Shown one piece after another: positions 49,112 through 64,000 of a stretch of 64,000 nucleotides of DNA. The DNA is from Gyrodactylus bullatarudis (taxonomy: Eukaryota; Platyhelminthes; Monogenea; Gyrodactylidea; Gyrodactylidae). The notes under the pieces were generated by a model. That model ran no database searches and was not told the DNA's origin. It saw only the letters and a list, made by a program, of their open reading frames with translations. The position numbers and the translations under genes were made by a program. Each line of letters starts with the position of its first letter. The stretch's first letter is position 1. The DNA is taken from the NCBI GenBank assembly GCA_012064415.1, contig SSNU01000155.1:372001-436000 (forward strand). Reading direction: 5' to 3'.

Positions 49112-49823
49112 TCAATCTAAGTTGGTCAGTTCTTTTGGTATATCTAGCTGAGATTGATCTTGCAAATATAATAGGAAAGACATCATTTTTGTTAAACGAG
49201 GTATCGTTGTGGTAATACCATAATTATCATGAATCTTTTGAGATAGGTTAGCCTCGTCTGAATTGGATTCCTGAATGTTTTTGAGTATTTCTCTATTAAG
49301 AGTACCAGAAACCATTTCAATGTGACTATCAGAAAGAAGAGATCCATAAACTGAATCTTGGGGATTTTCAAAGGCTAAGAGAGCCATGGTATTTTCCATT
49401 TCTGTCAGAAGATTAGGATATTCCTTAGAACAAGTCTGGACCAATTCAGATAAATGGGTTTGAGCAAAATTTAGAGCTTCCTCAATTTTCTTTTCTCGAA
49501 TAAGCTCAAGCATTTGTAGTTGTCTTAACTGAGAAAATTAATAAAAGAGTTACCTGATAATATACGTATGGAGATTTTTCGAATAAATCTGGCCATGTTT
49601 GATTGATTTTATTAATTGTTTTATTAATATTTCTATCCATCATGTACTGACGTATTTCCATTCTATCTGCAAGTGTGTCAGAGTGTAGATGGGTCTCAAT
49701 ATTTTTTTCGTTTACACCAATTTCAGAAACAAATTTTTCAGCTGCATCCTTATAGCCCTCAATTACAAGATATTCAATAATAAGCTGATTAATTTCATCC
49801 TTTGAAAGAAAAGAAACATTCAT
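49112..49823 (-). CDS. GID8: GID8/TWA1 subunit of the CTLH E3 ligase complex
   Basis: Two exons, 49823-49554 and 49528-49112, with a 25-nt intron, encode 228 aa, the same length I recall for vertebrate GID8. A LisH motif (NQLIIEYLVIEGYKDAAEKF) is followed by CTLH (IRQYMMDRNINKTINKIN, then WPDLFEKSPYVYYQLRQLQM) and CRA (IEEALNFAQTHLSEL, TEMENTMALLAFENPQDS, LLSDSHIEMVSGTLNREIL). In the GID/CTLH complex this is the scaffold linking RANBP9-type and catalytic subunits. The splice restores the family sequence exactly (YYQ joined to LRQLQML). The start is the ATG at 49823. Confidence 0.93.
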
Positions 49824-50341
49824 CTCTTAGAAATAAATGATAAAACCCAGATATTTTCACTGAGTTTGAAATATTCACCAATTTGCAACAAGCAGAGTCG
49901 TTGAAAGAATACATGTTGTTAAAATTTATTCCCTATTCCAAATATTAGCATTCAAATTCATCTTTCTCTGAACTGCATATTTATCATTTAAAAATCTTTA
50001 TAATGTACTATCGGGCTATGAATTTCTCAAATTTAGAAATCTTAAATTAACTATTATATCATTTTCAATGAAAATTCTTTCTACAACCATTTAATCCCAT
50101 ACAACAATGTAGATTCTTCATGTATTTCCCAATTGTAGTTCTATCAACAAAATGTTATCCCATATCTCACATAGAATTTTCCAAATATAACGCTCTCGAA
50201 TGATAGTTCACTGTTCAAAGGAATCTGAAAATTTTTTGCCAAAGAATAATTTTAAAATCTTAATAATATAAACAATAATCTTGTTACTTTCACAACTGAG
50301 CATTTTGAATAAGTGTTCATCGAAGAATATCAATTTTCAAA
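49824..50341. other. Divergent intergenic between GID8 and SLC35F5-like gene 1
   Basis: 518 bp, AT-rich, with no recognised gene or repeat. It presumably contains the promoters of both divergent genes. Confidence 0.4.
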
Positions 50342-51896
50342 ATGGGAAGCTGCCTGGAAAAGCTTAAACTTTACAAAACGTATTTACTTGGTCTCTTGGC
50401 TTTATTTTTTGCCAATGTTATCTGGATTCTCAGTGCTGAACTAATGAATGTAAGACTGAATAGCTATATTATGCCTCAAGTTTATATTCAAAGATCCACT
50501 CATGAATAAACCTTATCTTGGATCTTATATCAAAACTAGCTGTTTCAGTCTGTTTCTGCTGATTTTATTCTCCAAGGCACCAAGAGATTATATACGAAAT
50601 AGAGTGAGTCTTGAAAATTTTCATTTCATAGAATGATTTAGATTCTTTGATTTTGGAAAAGCTAGAAAATGTTCAAGATTATCAGAAACCGGGTTAGACT
50701 TATTATTTTCACAATGATCTTTAGAATTGCCCCCTATTATGTCTAGAAAGAAATTTATTATTTTGTGTTGCTTCGTTGGTCCTGTTCTCATGCTCTCTAT
50801 ATGGTTTTATCAACTTGCACTGGCCTACACGACTCCTGCCTATGTTATGGTACTTGGTTCTACCCAAACTTTATTTTTCCTATTTTTGGCTTCCTTTATG
50901 CCAAGTGGGAAAGCAGATCATTTTGATTTGACAAAATTATATTTTTCTGTGATAGTGTAATTTAATTTTCTCATCAAACAGAGTCCTTGGTGCTATTCTT
51001 GTCAATAACGCTAGTCCACCCTCGTCATCTCAAGAGACCAAAGTCTATGATTACGCTTGGCTAGGAAACATTTTTGCTGTACTTTCTGGATTAGCATACT
51101 CTTCAATGATGGTTGTTATACAGAGTAAAGTTAACAAGGGCAAAGTTCAACAGTACAATTTTCAAGAACGTCGAGAGGCACTTGGTCTTGAACGACTTGC
51201 TAGCAATGGGTAAATGACTCAAATTTCACTTTTAGCATCGCATCTCAGCCATCAATTTTACTCATATTCGGCTTGGGTGGTTTATTCGCAATCTTTGTTT
51301 TTTTCCCAGGATTCTTTATCGTCCACTTTACTGGACTTGAAAGACTCCCATGCGAACTCATACCCAACAGCATAAACTGTACAGTTAACTGGAAAATGTG
51401 GACGGGATTCTTTGCAAATGGTGTGTGTAGCTCTGTCGGAGGCGAGCTGTTATGGCTCCAGTATGTAACGCTCTTATTTAACTACCTCTACTTCTAGAGG
51501 AAGTATTCTAACTTCAGCTATTGTCGGAGGAATGGCATTAAACTTTATCACCCCTATGAGCATTGCAACAGATTATTTATTTTATGGAGTAAGTCATCAC
51601 TATTCCAAAGTTCAATTTCAAAAATTACAATTTTTTCATAGTTAAAGTACGGAACTCAGTTTCAACTCGGCAACTTGGTCATTTTATCTTCTATAATTTT
51701 TACCATGTTAACTAATGGTCCGTTGGGCCAAAAGATTAAACGTATAGTATACAAATGTCGATTCAAACTTACCGAAGAGGAAAGTTATTACGAGGTTCCT
51801 CAAATCAAAGAAAACGCATTAGAAAGTACAATACCATCCTGGGATTTTGTAGGAGACTCTATTAAAGGTATCATTTCAAAGATTAAGTCAAAATAA
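50342..51896 (+). CDS. SLC35F5-like nucleotide-sugar-type transporter, tandem copy 1
   Basis: Eight exons (50342-50449, 50481-50606, 50635-50692, 50725-50956, 50982-51209, 51236-51460, 51498-51588, 51642-51896) sum to exactly 441 codons (440 aa); six of the seven introns are 25 to 37 nt. About ten hydrophobic helices of the drug/metabolite transporter superfamily. SLC35F5-like blocks: VIWILSAELMN at helix 1, NKPYLGSYIKTS, YTTPAYVMVLGSTQTLFFLF, SGKADHFDLTKL, FFPGFFIVHFTGLE, and GSILTSAIVGGMALNFITPM with SIATDYLF near the end. Substrate is unknown for SLC35F members; SLC35F5 has been reported on mitochondrial or endomembranes. The tail is charged and ends PSWDFVGDSIKGIISKIKSK. The neighbour downstream is its diverged duplicate. 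Confidence 0.87.
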
Positions 51897-52067
51897 TAAT
51901 TTTAAATCATTTTCTAATTATCTAAATGCTCTATCATTAAAGATAAATACCATTTTTATTATAACTTGCTTGTTTATTTTTTTCAATAATATAAATAATT
52001 CATACAATCGATTAATTCTCTAAATTCCAGTGACTGGATCATTCGATATTGTTATTATCTTGTACAG

Positions 52068-54514
52068 ATGCTAAGGAATTCCTTCATTTTTGGACTATTT
52101 CTATTGTTGTTGACAGTGAGTATTTGGGTCATTTCATCAGAATTACTAAATGTAATTTAATACTTTAATTCTCATAGTACATATTTCTCAATGAATCGTT
52201 CAATAAGCCTTACTTTAGTTCTTACTTCAAGACAGGTTCTTATTCTATTTTACTCATCGGACTTGTGAAGAAATCTTGGCGGAAATATTTATTCTCAAAA
52301 GATGGCGATTCCACGTTAAATTCATTCGGAGAGGTATGCACGTTTTAATCATCTCAGTTTAGAATCCTCATGATTCGTTACAATATCGAAACATTCTCCC
52401 TCCCCTGCTACCGAGAAAAACCTGTTTTTACATCTCTTTATTCACTAGTTTCTTTTATTTCTATTCAACTTTTACTTATCAGAGCTCCTTATCTCTAACA
52501 ACTCCTGCTTACTCCAGTATATTCTCCTCTTTGCAGTGCATATTCTTCTTGATATTTGCGAATTTCTTACGCACAGGAATTGCAGATCATTTCAACCTTA
52601 CCAAGTTATTCCTTTGTCTCATCTGGTAATTTTATTCTGAATTTTATCTTTATCCATAGTCTTGTCGGAGCAATTATGGTCCAACAAGCCGACAGTCCAA
52701 AAGAAAATATTGGATCTAATCCTATATTGGGAAATTTTTCTGCAACCATATCTAGTATTTTATTCGCTCTTACAATGGTCACTATTCAGTATAAGTTGGT
52801 AAACGCTGAAATAAAACAAGAGAAATTCCAATCTCAACTTGAAGAGAGTAATCTCTATCGAAAATCAGGGTAATTTAGATTATTTTTATTTCCCAGTATT
52901 TCTAAACAACCGTCATTCATTTTGATACTTGGTTTATCTGGTTTCTTGAGTATATTTGTCAATTTTCCTGTACTCATGTTGCTTCATTTAACCAAAGTCG
53001 AAAATTTACCTTGTGAGATCGACATTCTCAACATGAATTGCACAAATGCCAGTTATAGAGTATGGCTCGGCATGAGTGCAAATTCTCTCATCAGCGCCAT
53101 TTTCGGGGAAATCTGTTGGTTCAAGTAATTTTTGAAAATTTTCTCATTCACAGTGGGAGTATCTTGACGTCATCATTGGTTGCTGGAGTCTTTATCAATC
53201 TCGTATCACCCCTAACAGTAATTTCAGATTACTTTTTTCATAAAGTTAGTTTAAAAATATTTCCATTGCACTTTCCTAAAATTTTAACACTTGACCAAAA
53301 TTAAAATATAATTACTAGAGTCTAAAAATGTATTTAAATGCTTACTTTAACCAGCTATTCCCTGTTGTAAAACCATTTATAACGATAATTTTTTTATTAT
53401 GGCATCAAGGGCTTCAAAGTTACAATCCTCTATAAATGCATTATTTTGAAGACAAGATGTTAAAATAATCCTAGCATGTTATTGCATTCATATCAATCCA
53501 CATTTTTTGATGGAGTATTTACATACGAAAACAATAGGTGTCACATGAAGTATGATAGATGATATTCGAGGTATATCCAAAACAATGGGAATATGATCAA
53601 TATTAATATCTGGGGTAGAGAAGTATTCATATACAATGGGATATACCAAATATAATAGGTCAATCGAAGGTTTAATGTCCCTGAAGTTAGGAATTCATGG
53701 ATTGCATGAAACTTTCGATTTGACACCTTTCACGTGATACTTGAGTCAAAATTTCTACACATTGTATATGCCTTTTTTTATAATTTTTGTATGAATATTT
53801 GCTCATTGGGTAAAATTTAAAGAATGACTGTCGCTGTGTTCACGAGACCAAATATTAATATTTGGTTTAGTTTCGGAGCCAAGTTAGTTCTTCTATATCT
53901 GGTGATAAATTTTCCTCTGTTGTTAGACTGACCTTGATACGTATAATCAGGATGAAGAATTTAATCTTGTTGAAAAAGAATCAGAAAATACAAAATGAGT
54001 ACAGAAACTGTATAATAGTAGGATTTGGTTAGTATAGTGCTTTACTAGGTGTGGACTAATTACTTGTTGTAAATGTTTGCTTTATCTTTAGACTAATGAA
54101 AGATTTATTACCTTGTATTACATATATAGTACATTGTATTGGTTCTTCTTGATGAATTAAGACTAATTAACTTCAGATTACTTTCCACTTATTTAGAGTA
54201 TTTGAGTAATTAATGAAAAGTATCTATTATTATGCTTACCAAAATACCAGCTGGTTTACACTGCATTGTTCCATTTTGGAAATGTTGTAATCTTGATTGC
54301 TGTTACTCTAATCGTATTGACGACAGGAAGGCCAGGTGGATATATGAGAAAATTATTCTACAAGAATATTCCAACTATCCAAGAAAGAACCAGCCTAATC
54401 GATCATCAAGTTAGGACGAATCGCTCCGAAAACACAAGAGAATCATCCATTCCATGTTGGGATCCGATGGGAGAGTTGATACACTTCATTAAAACTAGAA
54501 GACATATCCCATAA
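52068..54514 (+). CDS. SLC35F5-like transporter, tandem copy 2
   Basis: Seven exons (52068-52151, 52178-52333, 52363-52625, 52660-52869, 52897-53124, 53154-53244, 54251-54514) sum to 432 codons (431 aa). It shares the layout of copy 1: SIWVISSELLN, FNKPYFSSYFKTG, LTTPAYSSIFSSLQCIFFL, GIADHFNLTKLFL, LLHLTKVENLPCEIDI, GSILTSSLVAGVFINLVSPL, and the tail SSIPCWDPMGELIHFIKTR. Matching intron positions show a tandem duplication, but protein identity is low, so the duplication is old. The last intron is 1,006 nt, the others 26 to 34. The 171-bp gap from copy 1 leaves little room for a separate promoter. Confidence 0.85.
53245..54250 (+). other. Enlarged intron of SLC35F5-like copy 2
   Basis: 1,006 nt in a gene whose other introns are about 30 nt. 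It contains a perfect 20-nt palindrome (53848-53867, ACCAAATATT and its complement). No transposon ends with target duplication were found. Confidence 0.6.
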
Positions 54515-54788
54515 CAAATGCATTTGTGACAAGAGAATCGTCTTCTCGATACTCTGATACGTTTTATTGAAAAACAAGAAGATATCTCATTAAAAAATGC
54601 GCTTATTACAAGTCATTTGAAACAGTCTTTCTTTTCTAATAAATATATGTATAATTAAATTTATTAATTTTATAATTTCAACATCACAACATATTTTCAT
54701 ATAAATACGTATATGTATTTTATGTTGTCTTGTAGATAAGTTGTAGATATGATAATACAGTACAGTAGTAATTGATAATAAAATAAGT

Positions 54789-59608
<4,820 letters not shown>

Positions 59609-59782
59609 GAGTATAATTACAAAATTTTGTCAGCAAGGAAGCATAACTTGCGAAAATTACCACTAGCACATTTTTGTTTTGAATTTGAAAATATGCGCTT
59701 TCGATTTTTAAACAGGTTTTTCAAGAATATATTTTGTTTCTCTTATCTAAGATTACAAAAATTTATCTTAGTTCATATATCT
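59609..59782. promoter_or_regulatory. Shared region between divergent PAK and PSMD14 starts
   Basis: 174 bp between start codons. The PSMD14 frame is open upstream to 59600, but the family start MERLLG at 59783 fits, so this stretch is treated as leader and promoter. Geometry-based inference. Confidence 0.4.
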
Positions 59783-60709
59783 ATGGAAAGACTTCTTGGA
59801 TTTTCTGGGCTAGGTAGTCAAAGTGCTTTGCCTACTGATGGACCCACACCAGATACAGCTGAACAAGTCTATATCAGTTCTCTCGCTCTACTTAAAATGC
59901 TTAAACATGGCAGAGCTGGTGTTCCTATGGAAGTTATGGGACTTATGCTCGGTGAATTTGTGGATGATTATACTGTAACTGTAGTAGATGTTTTCGCAAT
60001 GCCTCAATCTGGAACAGGTGTTAGTGTTGAAGCTGTTGATCCTGTTTTCCAAGCCAAGATGCTTGATATGTTGCGACAAACTGGTCGCCCTGAAATGGTA
60101 GTAGGCTGGTATCACTCTCATCCAGGTTTTGGTTGTTGGCTATCTGGTGTTGATATGAACACGCAACAAAGTTTTGAAGCACTTTCTGATAGAGCAGTTG
60201 CTGTTGTTATCGATCCGATTCAGTCCGTTAAAGGAAAGGTTGTCATCGATGCTTTTCGTCTTATCAATCCAACTCTCTTAGTTTCCCATCAGGAGCCTAG
60301 ACAAACTACATCAAATATTGGTAATCTCAACAAGCCAGGTATTCAAGCTCTCATTCATGGCCTCAACAGACACTACTATAGTTTGCCAATCAATTATAGA
60401 AAGAACAAATGGGAACAAAAAATGTTGATGAATTTGAACAAAAAGACATGGAAAGATGGTCTTACACTGGCAGACTATCAGTCTCATTGTAATAATAATG
60501 TTGAAACTTTGAAAACCATGTTAAATCTCGTCAAATCGTATCAAAAATCGCTTGAAGAAGAGGAAAAAATGACTCCTGAACAATTGGCAATTAAAAATGT
60601 CGGTAAAATGGATCCTAAGAGGCACTTGAATGAAAATGTTGATAAACTTTTGAACAAAAACATCAATCAGACTCTTGGAGCAATGATTGATTCCGTTGTT
60701 TTCACATGA
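59783..60709 (+). CDS. PSMD14: 26S proteasome deubiquitinase PSMD14/Rpn11
   Basis: Intronless, 308 aa, starting [11 protein letters not shown] as in the family (vertebrate MDRLL). The JAMM metalloprotease is complete: Glu50 (VPMEVMGLM), His111 and His113 in [16 protein letters not shown], and Asp124, so zinc binding and activity are expected. The insert and C-terminal helices ([20 protein letters not shown]) are conserved. It removes ubiquitin chains from substrates at the proteasome lid, paired with PSMD7. The in-frame extension upstream of 59783 is hydrophobic and unlike the family, so I reject it as N-terminus. The SMARCAL1-like ATG is 101 bp downstream on the same strand. Confidence 0.96.
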   Translation: MERLLGFSGLGSQSALPTDGPTPDTAEQVYISSLALLKMLKHGRAGVPMEVMGLMLGEFVDDYTVTVVDVFAMPQSGTGVSVEAVDPVFQAKMLDMLRQTGRPEMVVGWYHSHPGFGCWLSGVDMNTQQSFEALSDRAVAVVIDPIQSVKGKVVIDAFRLINPTLLVSHQEPRQTTSNIGNLNKPGIQALIHGLNRHYYSLPINYRKNKWEQKMLMNLNKKTWKDGLTLADYQSHCNNNVETLKTMLNLVKSYQKSLEEEEKMTPEQLAIKNVGKMDPKRHLNENVDKLLNKNINQTLGAMIDSVVFT

Positions 60710-60810
60710 TTTTTGAAAATACATTTCTCCAAAAAACATTTCTTATCAATAAAGAAAATATTATTTCAAATCTAATAATTTTTTTCATCTCTCCTCCAAC
60801 AGATGCTATA

Positions 60811-63800
60811 ATGAATGATAATTTAAAAGAACTAATCGAAAAAAAGCGACTTGAAGCTCTAGCAAGAAAAGCGAAGAAAGAAGTTTTGCCCAACATAACC
60901 AAGCAGCCATCGTACAAGAATATCGTTGTCTCCTGTAGCTTAATATCTGATACGTTGGTTAAGTTCAAATTCTCCCATTGTCCAAAGTTATTTGACTTTT
61001 GCAAAGAATTGAAGATAACAACCTATGGTAGATACACTAAATTAATTTACTGATTCATTATTTTTATAGAGTACACTGAAAAATATTGGTCAGTTTTTCT
61101 GGTTAACTATCTCGATTTTCGTCATCAAATCACTAAAGAATTTCCTGGCATAATTTTCGAAGGGCTACCCCTTTTCGTTATAACATTGTTGCTTCAAAAA
61201 TTGAAAAATAAACCAGACTTGTCTGAGCAACTTTTGAAAAAGCTACTGTCTAACAAGTTTCTACAAAACCTCAAAAAATTTCAAATTAGCGGAATTGCGT
61301 AAGTCTCTATCTATAACGCTTTTTAGCAAGGGTGTCCAAATGCAAGGCAGAATACTTCTAGCCGATGACATGGGCCTCGGGAAAACAATTCAGGCTATTG
61401 GAATCATGGCCTGCTATCCTGAAGATTGGCCATTTCTTGTCATTTGTCCTTCCTCTGTCAGATATGTCTGGAAAGAAGAAATAACCAAATGGCTCGAATT
61501 GATCCAAACATTTAGTGCAGAACGTGACGTTCTCGTTTTAAAAGATTTGAATCAATTCCTAAACTCTCAAACGTCGCTGAAGAAAGCTGTCATCTCTAGT
61601 TATGATCTTCTTTGCAAGATTCCCGCCTACTCGATTACTGGCAAGTTCAAAAGTGTCATAGTCGTAAGAAGATTTTTTCAAACTTATTTTACAGGATGAG
61701 TCTCATTTCTTAAAGAATGCAAAAACTCTACGCACAAAAACTATTATTCCCATACTTCAGGTGAGTTAGCTTCGATCAATTAGAATAGTTTAATTTTCGG
61801 AAAAATTTTATTGTTCTACAATTGTAGTAGGCAATAAAAAGTAAATTTATTCTTTTTTCAGTCGACCAAACGATGTGTTCTATTAAGTGGAACACCAGCT
61901 CTTTCAAAGCCCATGGAACTGTTTCCTCAGTTATCAGCAATTCGTCCAGATGTCTTACTAACTGCCTTTCATGAATTTGGCCTCAGATACTGTAACGCAA
62001 AGCAGAAACCTTGGGGTTGGGACTATAATGGATGCTCGAATATGGAAGAGTTGAATATATTCCTGAAAAATACTCTCATGATTAGGTAGGAATAAAAAGA
62101 AATTGGTGACGATAAAATTTAATAGCGATCTATTTATTTCTCATCTCATAACAAGAATTATTTATCTTTCAGGCGTACCAAGGAAGAGGTACTTACAGAA
62201 CTTCCCGACAAATGTAGATCAGTAATTATGTTGGATCCTGGTCAAATAAAAAAAGCTCCAAAAAGCTACCAGAAAAATTTAGAGACCAAGTTCACATCGA
62301 TGAATATTAATGTAGGTTTCTTAAAATCAATAGGAAAATTGTTTCGTTCAATTATTGTAATTATTATCATGAGATCTAAACTGTATTAGTCTTTACACTT
62401 GATCTCTTATTAGTGTAGATTTTTGTTCAATTTTAATTGACTAATTTTACCTATAAAACTTTCTTCTTCAGGAAATTGAAAAAAGAGGAGAACTCCTTCA
62501 ATTCTTTCATGAGACAGCCATGCTTAAATTGCCAGCTGTCTTGTAAGTGCCATGAGATTTTCATCTAGATTTAAGCATTTCATCTATCATTCTATTTTCT
62601 CTAGGCAATATCTTACAGAACTTTTAGAAACCGAAGTAAAATTCATTGTATTCGCCCATCATGCTAGTATGATCGATGCTATTGAGAAGAAATTGATCGA
62701 AAAAGTAATTAATTTTCTCATGTAATGATATTATGTTAATCACTTAATACTAATTTTTTCACAGTAAATAGTCTACAATAGGCTAGGGTGACATTTTTTT
62801 TTCTTCGAACAACTCACGAGAGGACTAACTTTTCTGAAAATTCAATACTCAGATCATGTTTTCCATAATTTTAAAGCGTTAAAGTCATTCTTCATTATGT
62901 CATCGCCCATTTTTCCCACAATATCCCACGGACATGATAAAATAACGTAATTAACCATGAAACCCCTTTTGATTGATGATAAAAATTAAGAAACTCATTA
63001 GATGGCCAAGATATCTCGGATTTTAGTGATTGCGTAGTAAAGATTCATTGAAAATTGAGCGGCGATTTGAAAATTTTGGATTTTTAAAACCTAATGGCAT
63101 AATGGAGAATCGTTTTCGACACATGCTTCAATAAAAAACAATGCTTAGAATTGATAGTTCTATCAGAAAAGTTGGTCCTAATATGAAGTTAAGAATTTCA
63201 CCCTAGCCTAGTCTACAATATTAATAATAACCATTGAATTTCAATTAAGCTAAACTGGATTTGATTAGTATAAATTTATTATGCGTGATTTAAATTAGAG
63301 TTTTAAAACAAAATTTTTCAGGGATTATGTTACAACTATTTTAACCTCAACATGTTTGATTATTAGCAATGAAATTCTTTTTTTTCTTAGAAATGCAAAT
63401 TCATACGCATTGACGGATCCACAAATAGTGAACAAAGACTGAAGAATGTGAAACTCTTTCAATCGGATGCCGATACAAAAGTTGCCCTACTCTCTATAAT
63501 GGCTGCGAATGCAGGTTTGTTGTTGCTGATGCAAACCAATCACTTGAAAATAATGTATTCACTCCTTTGCAAGGTATAACTCTAACTGAAGCTAAAATAG
63601 TTGTTTTTGCGGAACTTTTCTGGAATCCTGGCATTCTCCTTCAAGCTGAAGATCGAGCCCATAGAATAGGTCAAAGGGATTCAGTCTCAATTCGTTATCT
63701 ATTAGCTAAAGATAGTTCTGATACTCAGTTGTGGAAGATAATTAGCAAAAAGATGGAAATCCTCAGTCAGGTCGGTCTGAATACAGCCAATTTCAAGGAA

Positions 63801-64000
63801 GCTGCAAGAATTAACCAGGTGAGTCGAAATCTTTCCTTTATACGTATGATGAATTACTAAATCAATTTTTTAAGAAGAAAGAACCATCTTCCTCAGCCAA
63901 ATTATTGGAAGGTTTTCTCCAGTCAACGAAAAATAGCTCAGAAATTGTTCATGTCGAGAAAAAGGAGGTAGAAATATCCCCTGAGATCCTGGAAAATCTA
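60811..64000 (+). CDS. SMARCAL1: SMARCAL1/HARP annealing helicase (3' end outside window)
   Basis: The N-terminus LKELIEKKRLEALARKAKK matches the RPA32-binding helix of SMARCAL1. A HARP-like domain follows (FCKELKITTYEYTEKYWSVF, spliced at 61027/61070). The SNF2 motor is in order: motif I ADDMGLGKTIQ (near 61360), PSSVRYVWKEE, DESHFLKNAKT, STKRCVLLSGTPALSKP, FGLRYCNAKQKPWGWDYNG, then FIVFAHHASMIDAI, CKFIRIDGSTNSEQR, and LFWNPGILLQAEDRAHRIGQ (motif VI). These are the signatures of the fork-remodelling SMARCAL1 subfamily rather than ZRANB3, which lacks the N-terminal RPA helix. Most introns are short (31 nt before DESH); the intron at about 62707-63391 hosts a MITE. The frame continues past the window edge. 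Confidence 0.9.
62779..63210. mobile_element. hAT-type MITE, copy 2 (432 bp), in SMARCAL1 intron
   Basis: Terminal inverted repeats TAGGCTAGGGTGA and TCACCCTAGCCTA are flanked by exact 8-bp direct repeats GTCTACAA (62771-62778 and 63211-63218). It is the same family as 35048-35499, in opposite orientation. The inverted ends extend inward with AGGACTAACTTTTCTGA-type sequence on both sides. Non-coding. It sits between SMARCAL1 exons ending IDAIEKKLIEK and beginning CKFIRIDGS. Confidence 0.87.

Overview
The window is nuclear DNA of an animal with an AT-rich, intron-bearing genome. The gene set is metazoan: a nesprin-type spectrin-repeat protein, a biogenic-amine GPCR, a group II PAK, STAM, beta-TrCP, USP32, LITAF and SMARCAL1. 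Most introns I could place by reading frame and GT..AG ends are only 23 to 37 nt long, near the lower limit known in animals. Genes are packed tail-to-tail or head-to-head with 57 to 280 bp between them. Among animals, very short introns with tight packing are best known from dicyemid and orthonectid 'mesozoans', and the neural-type amine receptor favours an orthonectid. This assignment is an inference (about 0.4). A mite or another reduced invertebrate is not excluded.

Layout. 1-8537 (-): N-terminal part of a nesprin/SYNE-like giant protein, running off the left edge. 8817-9104 (+): small acidic protein. 9131-9577 (-): RNA polymerase I subunit POLR1H/RPA12. 10539-11630 (-): LicD-family type II membrane protein. 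12806-15900: transposon graveyard with a 599-bp inverted-repeat element, a Penelope-like element whose two halves face each other, and a LINE reverse-transcriptase relic. 16619-22583 (+): USP32-like deubiquitinase, one of whose introns carries a hammerhead ribozyme motif between long inverted repeats. 22641-23026 (-): LITAF-like protein. 23168-24757 (+): TMEM161. 24928-27468 (-): DCAF8-like WD40 protein. 27595-29230 (+): STAM. 30219-32187 (+): beta-TrCP.

33169-46425 (+): serotonin/amine-type GPCR spread over 13 kb by two very large introns. 48726-49046 (+): CutA. 49112-49823 (-): GID8/TWA1. 50342-54514 (+): tandem pair of SLC35F5-like transporters. 54789-59608 (-): group II p21-activated kinase with a degenerate CRIB. 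59783-60709 (+): proteasome subunit PSMD14/Rpn11. 60811 to the right edge (+): SMARCAL1/HARP annealing helicase.

Several genes belong to ubiquitin and endosome pathways (USP32, LITAF, DCAF8, STAM, beta-TrCP, GID8, PSMD14). Each is an ordinary animal housekeeping gene, so I treat the concentration as chance rather than a cluster. The least ordinary items are the intronic hammerhead ribozyme in its fold-back element, the extreme intron-size dichotomy, a hAT-type MITE with exact 8-bp target duplications in two introns, and the PAK whose CRIB histidines are gone.
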